A stretch of 64,000 nt of DNA from Vespertiliibacter pulmonis (GTDB lineage: Bacteria > Pseudomonadota > Gammaproteobacteria > Enterobacterales > Pasteurellaceae). Below, in pieces: positions 1 through 11,088 of this stretch (the stretch's first letter is position 1; each line of letters starts with the position of its first letter). The notes beneath the pieces are model-generated. The model worked only from the letters and a program-made list of their open reading frames with translations. It made no database searches and was not told where the DNA came from. Location: the NCBI RefSeq assembly GCF_013377275.1, contig NZ_CP016615.1, positions 868,001 to 932,000 on the forward strand, written 5' to 3'. The translations under genes were made by a program, and so were the position numbers.

Positions 1-1513
1 AGGCTATATTTTCAATATTTTTATTTTTTGGTAAATATTCAATCCGAATATTGAGCATTGCTAATATGATCGCAATAATTGGAATCATATAATTCATTAC
101 CGCATAAGGCGCATATTCAAAAGCACTGACTTGTAACATTGAAAAGGCGTATACGCCGCAAGTATTCCAAGGCACTAGCACCGAAGTAACTGTACCGCCA
201 TCTTCTAATGCTCGAGAGAGATTTTTAGAGCTTAGCCCTTTCATTTGGTAGGCTCGAACGTACATTCTACCGGGTAGTAAAATAGAAATATATTGTTCTG
301 ACGTTGTTAAATTCGTTAAGATTGCAGATAAAATAGTTGCTGTAATTAAGCTTGAAGCAGTTTTAGCAAAGTTTAGAATAGTTTCAACCACTGAACGTAA
401 CATTCCCGTTTGCTCTGCAATGCCTCCAAAAGTCATTGCTACAATGGTGAGAGAGATTGTGTACATCATTGATTCAATTCCACCTCGATTAAACAGTGTA
501 TCGATCATCTCTTGACCACTGGCAATTTTAAAACCATCGTGTAATGTTTTAACTGCAACACTTACTTCACCACCTTGAACAAAAACGTGGCAGAGCCAGC
601 CCATTAAAATACCAGCAGCTAATGCAGGCAGAGCAGGAACACGTTTTGCAACAAGTACAACAACTATCACGGGAACCAGGAGAAGCCAAGGCGAAATAAC
701 AAAGTTTTGTTGCATCGCTTCCATTACTTCAGTGATTTTGGCAGTGTCTAAATTTTCAGGTACAAATGCTAATCCGAGATAGTAGTAAACACCGAGTGCG
801 ATAAGAAATGCAGGAATTGTAGTAATGAACATATGACGAATATGGTCGAATAAAGGCGTATCGGTAATCCCTGCTGCGAGGTTGGTTGTATCTGATAGGG
901 GAGACATTTTATCACCGAAATAAGCGCCTGAAACGACTGCTCCTGCAACCATTGGGGCAGGGATACCAACGCTTAACCCAATTCCCATTGCAGCAACACC
1001 GATTGTTCCCATTGTTGACCAAGAACTGCCGATAGCGAGAGTTACGATAGCGCAGATAATACAAATGGTCATTAAAAAGAGAGAAGGCGAAATAAGTTCT
1101 AACCCATAGTAGATCATTGTAGCGACAATGCCACCGCCGAGCCAAGCACCGATAGTTAAACCAATCATTATGATGATTACTATCGCGGGTAATGCCATTT
1201 TGATCCCGTGGTAAATCCCTTTTTCAATAGTATCCCAACTATAGCCATAGCAGAGTGCAATCACGCTGGCTGTGACGGCTCCAATAAGTAATGGGACATG
1301 TGGCGAAGCTTCAAATTTAATGATAGCAACAGCCATAACGGAAACCATGACGAGAATGGGTAGAAATGCCCAAAAGAAAGGAATTCGAATATTATCTTCT
1401 TGAGAGGTTGATGTATTTTCAGATGAATCTACATTATTGGCGTTATAGCAACAAGATTTGTTTGATTGGGGAAGTTCTTTTTTCCCGTTTTTGTCTTTAG
1501 GTGTGTTTGGCAT
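1..1513 (-). CDS. nhaC: NhaC-family Na+/H+ antiporter, 3' end outside the window
   Basis: The minus-strand frame is open from the ATG at 1513 to the left edge, giving about 504 residues without a stop. It encodes a multi-pass membrane protein with long hydrophobic segments (for example FFWAFLPILVMVSVMAVAII and ALPAIVIIIMIGLTIGAWLG) typical of the NhaC family, which exchanges Na+ for H+ or, in relatives, organic ions. About 43 polar residues precede the first membrane segment and include a Cys-Cys pair, an odd N-terminus. A GAGGA ribosome site lies just upstream of the start. It is 98 bp downstream of rocD on the same strand and probably cotranscribed. Family assignment is firm; the substrate is not known. 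It could serve amino acid exchange given its neighbour. Confidence 0.85.
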   Translation of the reverse strand, partial: MPNTPKDKNGKKELPQSNKSCCYNANNVDSSENTSTSQEDNIRIPFFWAFLPILVMVSVMAVAIIKFEASPHVPLLIGAVTASVIALCYGYSWDTIEKGIYHGIKMALPAIVIIIMIGLTIGAWLGGGIVATMIYYGLELISPSLFLMTICIICAIVTLAIGSSWSTMGTIGVAAMGIGLSVGIPAPMVAGAVVSGAYFGDKMSPLSDTTNLAAGITDTPLFDHIRHMFITTIPAFLIALGVYYYLGLAFVPENLDTAKITEVMEAMQQNFVISPWLLLVPVIVVVLVAKRVPALPALAAGILMGWLCHVFVQGGEVSVAVKTLHDGFKIASGQEMIDTLFNRGGIESMMYTISLTIVAMTFGGIAEQTGMLRSVVETILNFAKTASSLITATILSAILTNLTTSEQYISILLPGRMYVRAYQMKGLSSKNLSRALEDGGTVTSVLVPWNTCGVYAFSMLQVSAFEYAPYAVMNYMIPIIAIILAMLNIRIEYLPKNKNIENIA

Positions 1514-1611
1514 ATATTCCTCGACTTGTAAGCGGCTAGATTTATTAGAATTTTGCAAACAAGATTGTTGTAATAGGGCGAATGATCTCGCCCTAATAAA
1601 CAAGCTAGAAT

Positions 1612-2805
1612 TTAGCTAAGAACTGCTCGAATACGTTCTAATGCCCAGTCTAAATCGGCTTTTTCTATTACCAATGGTGGTGCAAATCGGATAACCGTAT
1701 CGTGGGTTTCTTTGCAGAGCAAGCCCTGTTCTTTTAAGGCTTCACAGTAAGGGCGAGCGGGCTCATTCAGTTCTAAGCCAATAAATAGTCCTCTGCCTCG
1801 TACTTCTTTGATACTTGGATGCTGAATTTTTTTCAATTCATTTAGGAAATACTCACCTAATTCACGGGAACGTTCAGCAAGATTTTCTTCAACTAAAACG
1901 TCTAATGCCGCTAAAGAAACTGCACATGCAAGCGGGTTACCACCAAAGGTTGAACCGTGAGAGCCAGGGTTAAATACCCCAAGAATATCTTCATTTGCAA
2001 GTACACAGGAGATTGGAAATACACCTCCGCCTAGTGCTTTGCCTAGAATATACATATCGGGTTCAAAGCCTTCCCATTCGCATGCAAAGAGTTTCCCCGT
2101 ACGTCCAAGTCCTGCTTGAATTTCATCGGCAATAAATAGCACATTATTTTGTTTACAGATTTCGTAGGCTTGTTTTAAGAAATTTGGAGGAGGAATTAAA
2201 ATACCTGCTTCGCCTTGAATTGGCTCAACGAGGAAAGCAGCGGTATTGGGGGTGATAGCATTTTTGAGAGCGTCTAAATCGCCATAAGGTACGAGTTTAA
2301 TGCCACTTAACAATGGACCAAATCCTCGTTGATAATCTTCATCGGAAGAAAGTGATACAGCTGTCATCGTACGACCGTGGAAGTTACCTACACAAGCGAT
2401 GATTTCCGCTCGATCTTTTGCAATGCCTTTTACGTCATATCCCCAACGGCGTGCGGCTTTAAATGCAGTTTCAACCGCTTCTGCCCCAGTATTCATTGGT
2501 AATGCCATAGATTTATTTGCTAATTTGCAAATTTTTTCATACCAAGGTCCGAGCTGGTCATTATGGAATGCCCGAGAGGTGAGCGTAACTCGATCAGCTT
2601 GATTTTTGAGTGCTTGAACAATTTTTGGATGGCAGTGGCCTTGATTTACCGCAGAATAAGCACTCAGCATATCCAGATAACGATTTCCTTCAGGATCTTC
2701 GACCCAGATACCTTTTGCTTTACTAATAACAATTGGCAAAGGTAAATAATTTCTTGCTCCATATTGTTCAGTTTGTTTAATCAGTTGTTGAGAAGATACG
2801 CTCAT
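1612..2805 (-). CDS. rocD: Ornithine aminotransferase (ornithine-oxo-acid transaminase)
   Basis: A 397-residue class III PLP aminotransferase that converts ornithine and 2-oxoglutarate to glutamate semialdehyde and glutamate in the cytoplasm. Visible landmarks are the PLP phosphate-binding segment MNTGAEA at residues 104-110, the ADEIQ motif at 226-230 and the Schiff-base lysine K256 in [10 protein letters not shown]. Length matches bacterial RocD (about 400 residues). A GGAGT ribosome site lies 8 bases before the ATG. The nhaC gene follows, suggesting an ornithine-use pair. Acetylornithine aminotransferase (ArgD) is the main alternative, but the N-terminal sequence and the [10 protein letters not shown] region read as RocD. 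Confidence 0.9.
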   Translation of the reverse strand: MSVSSQQLIKQTEQYGARNYLPLPIVISKAKGIWVEDPEGNRYLDMLSAYSAVNQGHCHPKIVQALKNQADRVTLTSRAFHNDQLGPWYEKICKLANKSMALPMNTGAEAVETAFKAARRWGYDVKGIAKDRAEIIACVGNFHGRTMTAVSLSSDEDYQRGFGPLLSGIKLVPYGDLDALKNAITPNTAAFLVEPIQGEAGILIPPPNFLKQAYEICKQNNVLFIADEIQAGLGRTGKLFACEWEGFEPDMYILGKALGGGVFPISCVLANEDILGVFNPGSHGSTFGGNPLACAVSLAALDVLVEENLAERSRELGEYFLNELKKIQHPSIKEVRGRGLFIGLELNEPARPYCEALKEQGLLCKETHDTVIRFAPPLVIEKADLDWALERIRAVLS

Positions 2806-2940
2806 ATTTTACTCCATAGATATAAATATCATTTATTCAACAGAAGTGTAGCAGTATTTAATCATTATTTGTTAATAAATTGTAAAAATTATGATCTGCT
2901 TCTCATTTTAATAAAAATAACCCGCAAACGACCGCTTGCC

Positions 2941-3241
2941 TATAATATGTCACCAAACATTCCATCAGCCTTAGTTACTATCACAACTGAGCAAATTGCT
3001 CATAGCTACGATTATCTATCAATAGTGCAATTGCAACGAGTAGAGTAATGGGCAATGCCACAGATGTTTTTCCGATTAAACGTAGACTTTTTGCCTAAAG
3101 TTGCGAACTATCGATCACATTGGTAACAGCTAGAGTGTTTAAACCCGCATCGAATAAAATTAAGAAAATAGGTAATAGAAGAATGGTTAATACCCGAGTA
3201 GAACTAGATAGGTTCTGAACAGCTATCTCATTAATAGACAT
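2941..3241 (-). pseudogene. Decayed GntP-family gluconate permease fragment
   Basis: Translating the minus strand from 3241 gives a GntP-like stretch: RVLTILLLPIFLILFDAG, then an in-frame stop after SSQL, then SLRLIGKTSVALPITLLVAI and ALLIDNRSYEQF. After a frame change it continues as VIVTKADGMFGDIL. Order and spacing match the conserved GntP segments (TILLPVxLML; IGxPxxALLIAVLLA; ILxxGAGGMFGxVL). The stop, the frameshift and the lack of either end show a dead remnant. It lies between rocD and mutS with no intact gene attached. The family call rests on recognising the motif series by eye. Confidence 0.7.
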
Positions 3242-3635
3242 CGTACTGAGATATGTTAGGTTTGGAAAGGTCTGTTTATAGAGTTTGCTCTAATAGGTTA
3301 TTAATGTGTATAACTGTATTGAAATCTGAGAAAAGTACGGATGAATATTGGTTTACTCTTGAAGAAAGTTTTAGGGGGAGGTAACAGAAAAATAACGGAA
3401 TTGGCCGTTATGAGATAATTAAAACAAGCGGTCAGTTCCGAATTTTATTTTGCCAAACTTGACAAATACTCAGTATGACGCTGCCGAAAACACCGCTCAA
3501 CAATCCTATTGTTGCTAATACTTACTCTGTTTGTAGCAAAGTTAAAGTATAATAATCTCTATTTCATACTTAAGTAGTGTTGCTCTCTTTTGGGGAAAAA
3601 TCACTAAAAATAACTGATTAAGATTATATAACTTG
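3242..3635. other. Spacer upstream of mutS, possible gene debris
   Basis: No convincing gene lies here. It holds one USS copy (ACAAGCGGTCAGTT near 3424), a minus-strand terminator-like hairpin (listed separately) and short broken minus-strand reading frames between about 3430 and 3560. One reads ATIGLLSGVFGSVILSI, hydrophobic and possibly another scrap of a membrane protein. The mutS promoter must lie at the right end; an AT-rich TATAAT-like stretch occurs around 3547-3552 but I cannot pair it confidently with a -35 box. Confidence 0.4.
3388..3411 (-). terminator. Orphan minus-strand terminator
   Basis: ATAACGG and CCGTTAT form a 7-bp stem around a 6-base loop; read on the minus strand it is followed by a TTTT tract. 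No intact minus-strand gene ends here (mutS, on its right, is on the plus strand), so it may be a relic of a lost gene. Confidence 0.5.
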
Positions 3636-6227
3636 ATGAAAAATATAGAGAATACTCAAAATCATACGCCAATGATGGTGCAATATTTGCAACTTAAAGC
3701 TCAAAATCCTGATATTTTACTATTTTATCGAATGGGCGATTTTTACGAACTGTTTTATGATGATGCGAAAAAAGCGGCGAGATTGTTAGATATTTCTTTG
3801 ACGAAGCGAGGTCAGTCGGCAGGCGAACCTATTCCTATGGCGGGTGTGCCGTATCATGCGGTGGAGGGGTATTTGGCTAAACTTGTGGCACTGGGGGAAT
3901 CGGTTGCTATTTGTGAGCAAGTTGGCGATCCTGCCACCAGTAAAGGGCCTGTAGAACGTAAGGTAGTGCGGATTGTAACGCCAGGAACAGTGAGTGATGA
4001 AGCGTTGTTGCCTGAGCGTCAAGATAATTTAGTAGCTTGTGTTTATCAAGAGAAAGATCAGTTTGCATTGGCCACGTTAGATATGGCCTCTGGGCGATTT
4101 TTGATTGCAGAATTGCCGAGTAAAATGGCTTTATCTGCAGAATTACAGCGGATTAGACCTGCTGAAATTTTATATCCTGAAACATTTTCTGAAATGGATC
4201 TGTTGCAAGGATATAAAGGGCTACGTCGTCGCCCAATATGGGAATTTGAGTTAGTAACGGCTATTCAGCTGTTAAATCGCCAATTTGGTACTCGTGATTT
4301 AACAGGGTTTGGTGTTGAAAAAGCGATTGTTGCCCTCTGTGCTGCGGGGTGTTTATTGCATTATGCACAGGAAACGCAACGCACAGATTTACCACATATC
4401 AATGCTATTCATCTTACTCAAAATAGCGACACAATTTTGCTTGATGAGGCAACTCGGCGTAATTTAGAGCTAACGACTAATCTTGGCGGTGGGATAGAAA
4501 ATACGTTAGCGTCGGTATTAGATAAATGCGTTACGCCAATGGGAAGCCGTTTGTTGAAACGTTGGATTCATCAGCCTATTCGTGATATAGAAAAATTAAC
4601 GAACCGTCAGCAGACAATTTTAGCATTGCAAAAAAATGATCGGATCGAACCGCTTCAACCATTACTTCAACAGCTTGGGGATATGGAGCGAATTTTAGCA
4701 CGGATAGCGTTACGCACCGCTCGCCCTCGTGATTTTACCCGCTTACGGACAGCGTTGGCACAAATTCCCCAAATTACCAAACTTTCGGTAAATCTGACCG
4801 CTTGTTTAGACACAATGTTAAGCCAATTAAGTGATTTTTCTGCGCTTCACGATTTATTGGAACGAGCGATTATTGAAACCCCGCCCCAGTTAATTCGAGA
4901 TGGTGGCGTGATTGCCCCTAATTACAATACAGAACTTGATGAGTGGCGAAGTTTAGCCGAAGGGGCTACCAAATTTTTAGATGATCTTGAAATTCAAGAG
5001 CGAGAAAAAACGGGCATTGATACCTTAAAAATCGGTTTTAATGCAGTACACGGCTATTATATTCAGATTAGTCAAGGGCAAGCCCATAAAGCACCGATCC
5101 ATTATGTTCGCCGTCAAACGTTAAAAAATGCAGAACGTTATATCATTCCTGAATTAAAAACCTATGAAGATAAAGTTCTGAAAGCAAAAGGTGCTTCTCT
5201 TGCGTTAGAAAAGCAACTTTATGAGGAATTATTTGAGCTAATTTTGCCACAACTGGGTGAATTGCAGTTGGCAAGTATGGTGTTATCTGAACTTGATGTT
5301 TTAACCAATTTGGCAGAGCGAGCAGAAAATCTTAATTATACCATGCCTACGTTTACGGCTAATCGAAGCATTACGATTAAAAATGGGCGACACCCTGTGG
5401 TTGAGCAAGTATTAAAAACACCGTTTATTGCTAATCCTGTTTATCTGAATGCACAACGCCATTTATTGATTGTAACAGGCCCCAATATGGGCGGGAAAAG
5501 TACCTATATGCGACAGATTGCATTGATTACGCTGATGGCATATATCGGGAGCTTTGTGCCTGCGGAACTAGCCGAAATTGGACCGATTGACCGAATTTTT
5601 ACTCGGATTGGGGCATCTGATGATTTGGCTTCTGGGCGTTCAACCTTTATGGTTGAAATGACAGAAATGGCAAATATTTTACATCAATCAACGGAAAATA
5701 GTTTGGTACTAGTCGATGAAATTGGACGAGGAACATCAACCTACGATGGATTAGCCCTTGCGTGGGCGTGTGCTGAATGGTTGGCGAGAAAAACGCAATC
5801 ACTGACGTTGTTTGCTACCCATTATTTTGAGCTAACGAGTTTACCGAGCCAATTAAAGGGCGTAGCAAATGTGCATTTAGATGCGATTGAGCATCACGAT
5901 ACGATTGCATTTATGCATAGTGTGCAAGAAGGAGCTGCGAGTAAAAGCTATGGATTGGCAGTTGCCTCATTGGCAGGCGTGCCAAAGCAAGTTATTCAAC
6001 TGGCGAAGCAAAAATTAACACAACTTGAGCAAGTTTCAAAACAGGCTACTTCATTAAATATGAACCCACAGGGCGATTTGCTATTTAACGATCCACTGCA
6101 AAATGATATGGAAATCTCACCGCTTGTTAGCTCTGAGGTTGAAAGGGTATTGGCGGAGATAAACCCTGATGAGCTTACACCAAAGCAGGCATTAGAAGCA
6201 TTGTACCACTTGAAACAGTTGGTATAA
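3636..6227 (+). CDS. mutS: DNA mismatch repair protein MutS
   Basis: An 863-residue MutS that recognises base mismatches and small loops and recruits MutL. The mismatch-reading GDFYELF motif places F36 and E38 as in E. coli. The ATPase Walker [10 protein letters not shown] begins at residue 615, followed by the DELIGRGTST-type Walker B (here [10 protein letters not shown]) and the helix-turn-helix tail. I chose the ATG at 3636; the codon just before it is TTG and would add only one residue. The start aligns with E. coli MutS (TPMMxQYLxLKAQ). No strong Shine-Dalgarno is visible. Two USS cores lie inside the gene. Single-gene unit, convergent with the dehydrogenase gene that follows. Confidence 0.97.
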   Translation: MKNIENTQNHTPMMVQYLQLKAQNPDILLFYRMGDFYELFYDDAKKAARLLDISLTKRGQSAGEPIPMAGVPYHAVEGYLAKLVALGESVAICEQVGDPATSKGPVERKVVRIVTPGTVSDEALLPERQDNLVACVYQEKDQFALATLDMASGRFLIAELPSKMALSAELQRIRPAEILYPETFSEMDLLQGYKGLRRRPIWEFELVTAIQLLNRQFGTRDLTGFGVEKAIVALCAAGCLLHYAQETQRTDLPHINAIHLTQNSDTILLDEATRRNLELTTNLGGGIENTLASVLDKCVTPMGSRLLKRWIHQPIRDIEKLTNRQQTILALQKNDRIEPLQPLLQQLGDMERILARIALRTARPRDFTRLRTALAQIPQITKLSVNLTACLDTMLSQLSDFSALHDLLERAIIETPPQLIRDGGVIAPNYNTELDEWRSLAEGATKFLDDLEIQEREKTGIDTLKIGFNAVHGYYIQISQGQAHKAPIHYVRRQTLKNAERYIIPELKTYEDKVLKAKGASLALEKQLYEELFELILPQLGELQLASMVLSELDVLTNLAERAENLNYTMPTFTANRSITIKNGRHPVVEQVLKTPFIANPVYLNAQRHLLIVTGPNMGGKSTYMRQIALITLMAYIGSFVPAELAEIGPIDRIFTRIGASDDLASGRSTFMVEMTEMANILHQSTENSLVLVDEIGRGTSTYDGLALAWACAEWLARKTQSLTLFATHYFELTSLPSQLKGVANVHLDAIEHHDTIAFMHSVQEGAASKSYGLAVASLAGVPKQVIQLAKQKLTQLEQVSKQATSLNMNPQGDLLFNDPLQNDMEISPLVSSEVERVLAEINPDELTPKQALEALYHLKQLV

Positions 6228-6324
6228 AAATAAAAGGACTGAGTATGATAAAAGATCAGAAACAGCCCTTTAATAGTTTAGTTTAGCTTTTTGAGCTTAG
6301 ATTGTAGTTCTCTATTTTCCTTTT

Positions 6325-7368
6325 TTATTTAGGTGAAACCAAGATTTTTACCTGATTTTTTTCTTTAACTAATGCTTCAAAGCCCTCATTAACAATATCA
6401 TCAATATGAATTTTCTTCGTTACTAATTTATCTTTCGAGAAATAGCCCTTTTGCATTAATTCAAGCACCGCAGGGAATACATCACGGTAAGCAATAATAC
6501 CTTTGACTGTTTTTTCTTTGATAACGATTTCATTTGGAGTAATAGACGCATCACTTTCCCAAATACTGACAATAATACACTCACCATCGTTCTCAATAAC
6601 TTCTATAGCTTGCTTTAATACTGGAGGAACGCCGGTAACCTCGAAAGAAACTGTTGTTCCTCCATTAGTTTGGGCTTTAATAAATTCAACGGTATTAACT
6701 TTAGTTGGATCTACAACAATAGCACCAAGGGATTGTGCTTTTTCTTGACGTTCGGGAGAAAGTTCCACAGCAAAGATGATGCTTGCACCAGCAGCTCTTA
6801 ATGCTTCAATTACTAATAATCCTATTGGGCCACAACCAAATACTGTCGCTGTATCACCCGCTTTCAATTTACTTTTACGTACAGCATAAAGGGCAACAGC
6901 GGCTGGTTCAGTTAATGCACCTTGTTCGCAATCAATACCTTCAGGTAATTTATGTACTAATTCAGCATCGACAACACAATATTCGGCAAATCCACCATCA
7001 CCACTTAATCCAACGAAACCTAAATTAGGGTCAAGATTGTACATTCCTAATAGCCCATTTTTAGCTAAAATAGGTTCAACGGTTACTTTATCGCCGACTT
7101 TAATACTACTTACATCAGCACCAATTTCAACCACTTCACCTGCAAATTCGTGTCCCATAATAATAGGGGCTTTTTGTTTAGAATAGGGGTGTTCTTTTTC
7201 TGTAGGAATAAAAATTGGACCACCGAGGTATTCATGTAAATCACTTCCGCAAATACCTGTAAATTTTACGGCGATCTTTACCTGATGAGGTTTCACTTCT
7301 GGAATTGCTACCATTTCAACACGAATATCTTTTTGTCCGTGCCAACGCACTGCTTTCATCTGGCTCAT
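6325..7368 (-). CDS. Zinc-dependent dehydrogenase, (R,R)-butanediol dehydrogenase type
   Basis: A 347-residue medium-chain dehydrogenase/reductase. The catalytic zinc ligands C40 (GICGSDLHEY) and H73-E74 (MGHEFAGEV) are present, and the NAD(H)-binding FGCGPIGLL lies near residues 177-185. The overall sequence follows 2,3-butanediol dehydrogenases (acetoin/diacetyl reduction). The lobe that usually carries four structural-zinc cysteines reads EPILAKNGLLGMYNLDPNL and has none, so the structural zinc site is lost, a variant I recall from some lactic acid bacteria as well. A ribosome site (GGAGC) precedes the ATG. Monocistronic, convergent with mutS. Substrate is inferred; sorbitol or threonine dehydrogenase activity is a less likely alternative. 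Confidence 0.8.
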   Translation of the reverse strand: MSQMKAVRWHGQKDIRVEMVAIPEVKPHQVKIAVKFTGICGSDLHEYLGGPIFIPTEKEHPYSKQKAPIIMGHEFAGEVVEIGADVSSIKVGDKVTVEPILAKNGLLGMYNLDPNLGFVGLSGDGGFAEYCVVDAELVHKLPEGIDCEQGALTEPAAVALYAVRKSKLKAGDTATVFGCGPIGLLVIEALRAAGASIIFAVELSPERQEKAQSLGAIVVDPTKVNTVEFIKAQTNGGTTVSFEVTGVPPVLKQAIEVIENDGECIIVSIWESDASITPNEIVIKEKTVKGIIAYRDVFPAVLELMQKGYFSKDKLVTKKIHIDDIVNEGFEALVKEKNQVKILVSPK

Positions 7369-7537
7369 AGTAAGCTCCTTTTCTGAATAAAACTAAATTT
7401 CTGTAGAAATAATATAGGTATTGCTTCAATAATAGTAATTATTTCTCAATATTTTTTATAAAAATTTGGTATTGATCAAGCTTATATAAACTGTATTATT
7501 TTAATTAAAGTGTTATTTAGGAAATTGAGGCACTTAT

Positions 7538-8929
7538 TTATTTTCTCCCGAACATTCCGCCTAGATTGCCAAGCCCGCCTAATCCACCGCCCATCATTCC
7601 TTTCATTCCACGCATCATTTTTGCCATTCCGCCTTTCCGCATTTTTTTCATCATACGTTGCATTTCATCAAATTGTTTGAGTAATTTATTGACATCTTGC
7701 ACTTGTGTGCCTGAGCCTAAAGCGATGCGACGGCGGCGAGATCCTTTAATAATATCTGGGTGGGCCCGTTCTTTTAGGGTCATTGAGTTGATAATTGCTT
7801 CCATTTTTACGAACATTTTATCATCAACTTGATTTTTGACGTGATCGGGTAAATTTTTTGCGCCAGGTAATTTGTCTAACATTGACATCATTCCGCCCAT
7901 TTTTTTCATTTCAACCAGTTGATCACGGAAATCGTCTAAGGTAAATTCATCGCCTTTTTTGAATTTAGCGGCAATTTTTTCGGCTTTTTCTTGATCAACA
8001 GAGCGTTGGAGGTCTTCAATTAGGGAGAGGACATCGCCCATTCCTAAAATACGAGAGGCAACACGATCGGGGTGGAAAGGTTCAAGCGCATCAGTTTTTT
8101 CACCGACACCTAAAAATTTAATTGGTTTCCCTGTGATTTGTCGGATAGAAAGTGCAGCACCACCTCGTGCATCACCATCAACTTTAGTTAAAATAACCCC
8201 TGTGAGTGGTAAGGCTTCATTAAAGGCTTTTGCGGTATTGGCGGCATCTTGTCCTGTCATCGCATCAACCGTAAATAATGTTTCGATTGGGTTTAATACA
8301 GCGTGAATGTGCTGAATTTCTTCCATCATTTCGCCGTCAATGTGTAAACGCCCTGCGGTATCGACAATCAGCACATCAAAAAAGTTGAGTTTGGCGTATT
8401 TCAATGCATTTTCTGCAATATCAACAGGTTTTTGGGTCGTTTCTGTCGGGAAAAATTCTACATTGAGTGATTCTGCGAGGGTTTGAAGTTGTTTGATTGC
8501 TGCTGGGCGGTAAACATCGGCTGAAACAACCAACACTTTTTTCTTATGTCTTTCTTTAAGAAATTTGGCTAATTTACCTACAGAGGTCGTTTTACCTGCC
8601 CCCTGTAAACCTGCCATTAAAATAACTGCGGGAGGTTGTGCTGCGAGGTTTAGCTCTTCATTGGCTTCTCCCATTGCTTTTTCAAGCTCAGTTTGAACGA
8701 TTTTGAGAAACTCTTGACCTGGTGTTAGACTTTTATTAACTTCTTCACCAATTGCTCGTTCTTTAACTTTATTGATAAATTCTCGTACAACAGGTAACGC
8801 AACATCTGCCTCAAGGAGCGCCATACGCACTTCACGCAAAGTTTCTTTGATGTTATCTTCAGTTAAACGCCCTTTACCAGTAATATTTTTTAGGGTTTTC
8901 GATAGTCTATCGGATAGGTTCTCAAACAT
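7538..8929 (-). CDS. ffh: Signal recognition particle protein Ffh (SRP54)
   Basis: A GTPase that binds signal sequences of nascent membrane proteins, pairs with 4.5S RNA and docks on FtsY. The 463 residues show the N-domain (MFENLSDRLSKTLKNITGKG), the G-domain with P-loop GLQGAGKTTSVGKLA, DTAGR and TKVDGDARGG, and a methionine-rich M-domain ending in the Met/Gly tail. The frame is open 24 codons further upstream, but MFENL at 8929 matches the family start and the extension contains a USS core, so the shorter form is chosen. Transcribed away from mioC, with which it shares a short divergent control region. Confidence 0.96.
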   Translation of the reverse strand: MFENLSDRLSKTLKNITGKGRLTEDNIKETLREVRMALLEADVALPVVREFINKVKERAIGEEVNKSLTPGQEFLKIVQTELEKAMGEANEELNLAAQPPAVILMAGLQGAGKTTSVGKLAKFLKERHKKKVLVVSADVYRPAAIKQLQTLAESLNVEFFPTETTQKPVDIAENALKYAKLNFFDVLIVDTAGRLHIDGEMMEEIQHIHAVLNPIETLFTVDAMTGQDAANTAKAFNEALPLTGVILTKVDGDARGGAALSIRQITGKPIKFLGVGEKTDALEPFHPDRVASRILGMGDVLSLIEDLQRSVDQEKAEKIAAKFKKGDEFTLDDFRDQLVEMKKMGGMMSMLDKLPGAKNLPDHVKNQVDDKMFVKMEAIINSMTLKERAHPDIIKGSRRRRIALGSGTQVQDVNKLLKQFDEMQRMMKKMRKGGMAKMMRGMKGMMGGGLGGLGNLGGMFGRK

Positions 8930-9046
8930 AATCTTTTCTCTATTTGCAAAATTCTGTGGTGATCCGACCGCTTGTATCGGAAAGTGTTGAGCATTATACA
9001 AAAAATCCGCTAAAATTTGGTAAATTTACCTAGCGAGAGCAAAATT

Positions 9047-9490
9047 ATGCAAAAAACAGTTTGTATTATCACGGGAAGTACTTTAGGTGGTGCGGAATAT
9101 GTTGCCGATAATCTCAATGATGTCTTGAACCAACAAGGGTTTAAGGTGGAATTATTTAATAATGCGGTGTTGAGTGATATTGCGCATCAGCCGAATTTAT
9201 TAGTCGTTAGTTCAACCCACGGTGCAGGGGAGCTACCCGAAAATATCCAACCGCTTTTTGAACAGTTAGCGAACGAGCAACCAGATTTGAGCACAATGAA
9301 ATTTGCCGTAATTGGTTTGGGAAGTTCGGATTACGATACGTTTTGCAATGCTGTAAATATTATTGAAACACAACTTTCTGCATTAGGCGCAACGCAAGTT
9401 TGTGAATCTTTGCGTATTGATGTAGCAAATAATTTCGATCACGATAGTACAGCTGAAAACTGGCTACCAAACTTTATTGAAAAACTTTAA
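9047..9490 (+). CDS. mioC: Flavodoxin-like protein MioC
   Basis: A 147-residue FMN-binding flavodoxin, the same length as E. coli MioC, which has been linked to biotin synthase electron supply. The FMN phosphate loop reads GSTLGGAEYVAD near the N-terminus, followed by STHGAGELPENI and GLGSSDYDTFCNA, the usual flavin-contact loops. An in-frame TTG lies 10 codons upstream, but the ATG at 9047, with GCGAGAGC before it, fits the family start. In E. coli mioC flanks oriC; here its neighbours are ffh and glpK, and the oriC-like region in this window lies about 49 kb away. Confidence 0.9.
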   Translation: MQKTVCIITGSTLGGAEYVADNLNDVLNQQGFKVELFNNAVLSDIAHQPNLLVVSSTHGAGELPENIQPLFEQLANEQPDLSTMKFAVIGLGSSDYDTFCNAVNIIETQLSALGATQVCESLRIDVANNFDHDSTAENWLPNFIEKL

Positions 9491-9510
9491 TTGAGTATTT
9501 AGGCTGGTAT

Positions 9511-9537
9511 AAAAAGGACACAGTTTGCGTCCTTTTT
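9511..9537. terminator. Bidirectional terminator between mioC and glpK
   Basis: AAAAAGGAC and GTCCTTTTT form a 9-bp stem around a 9-base loop, with T-runs on both strands. It suits both convergent genes, mioC on the plus and glpK on the minus strand. Confidence 0.8.
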
Positions 9538-9552
9538 ACTGATGACATTTTG

Positions 9553-11082
<1,530 letters not shown>

Positions 11083-11088
11083 TTAAAA

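Noticed and set aside
2806-2880. Possible ArgR box upstream of rocD (TTGAATAAATGATATTTA)
   Set aside because: Only one half-site fits; too weak to annotate in AT-rich DNA.
2764-3048. Plus-strand open frame of 94 codons
   Set aside because: Runs antisense across the rocD start and the GntP remnant, with no ribosome site and no family resemblance.
3341-3418. 25-codon open frame starting MNIGLLLKKVLGGG upstream of mutS
   Set aside because: No ribosome site and it runs through the minus-strand terminator; likely chance.
8930-9001. 24-codon N-terminal extension of Ffh
   Set aside because: It does not match the family start and contains a USS core; MFENL at 8929 is the expected start.
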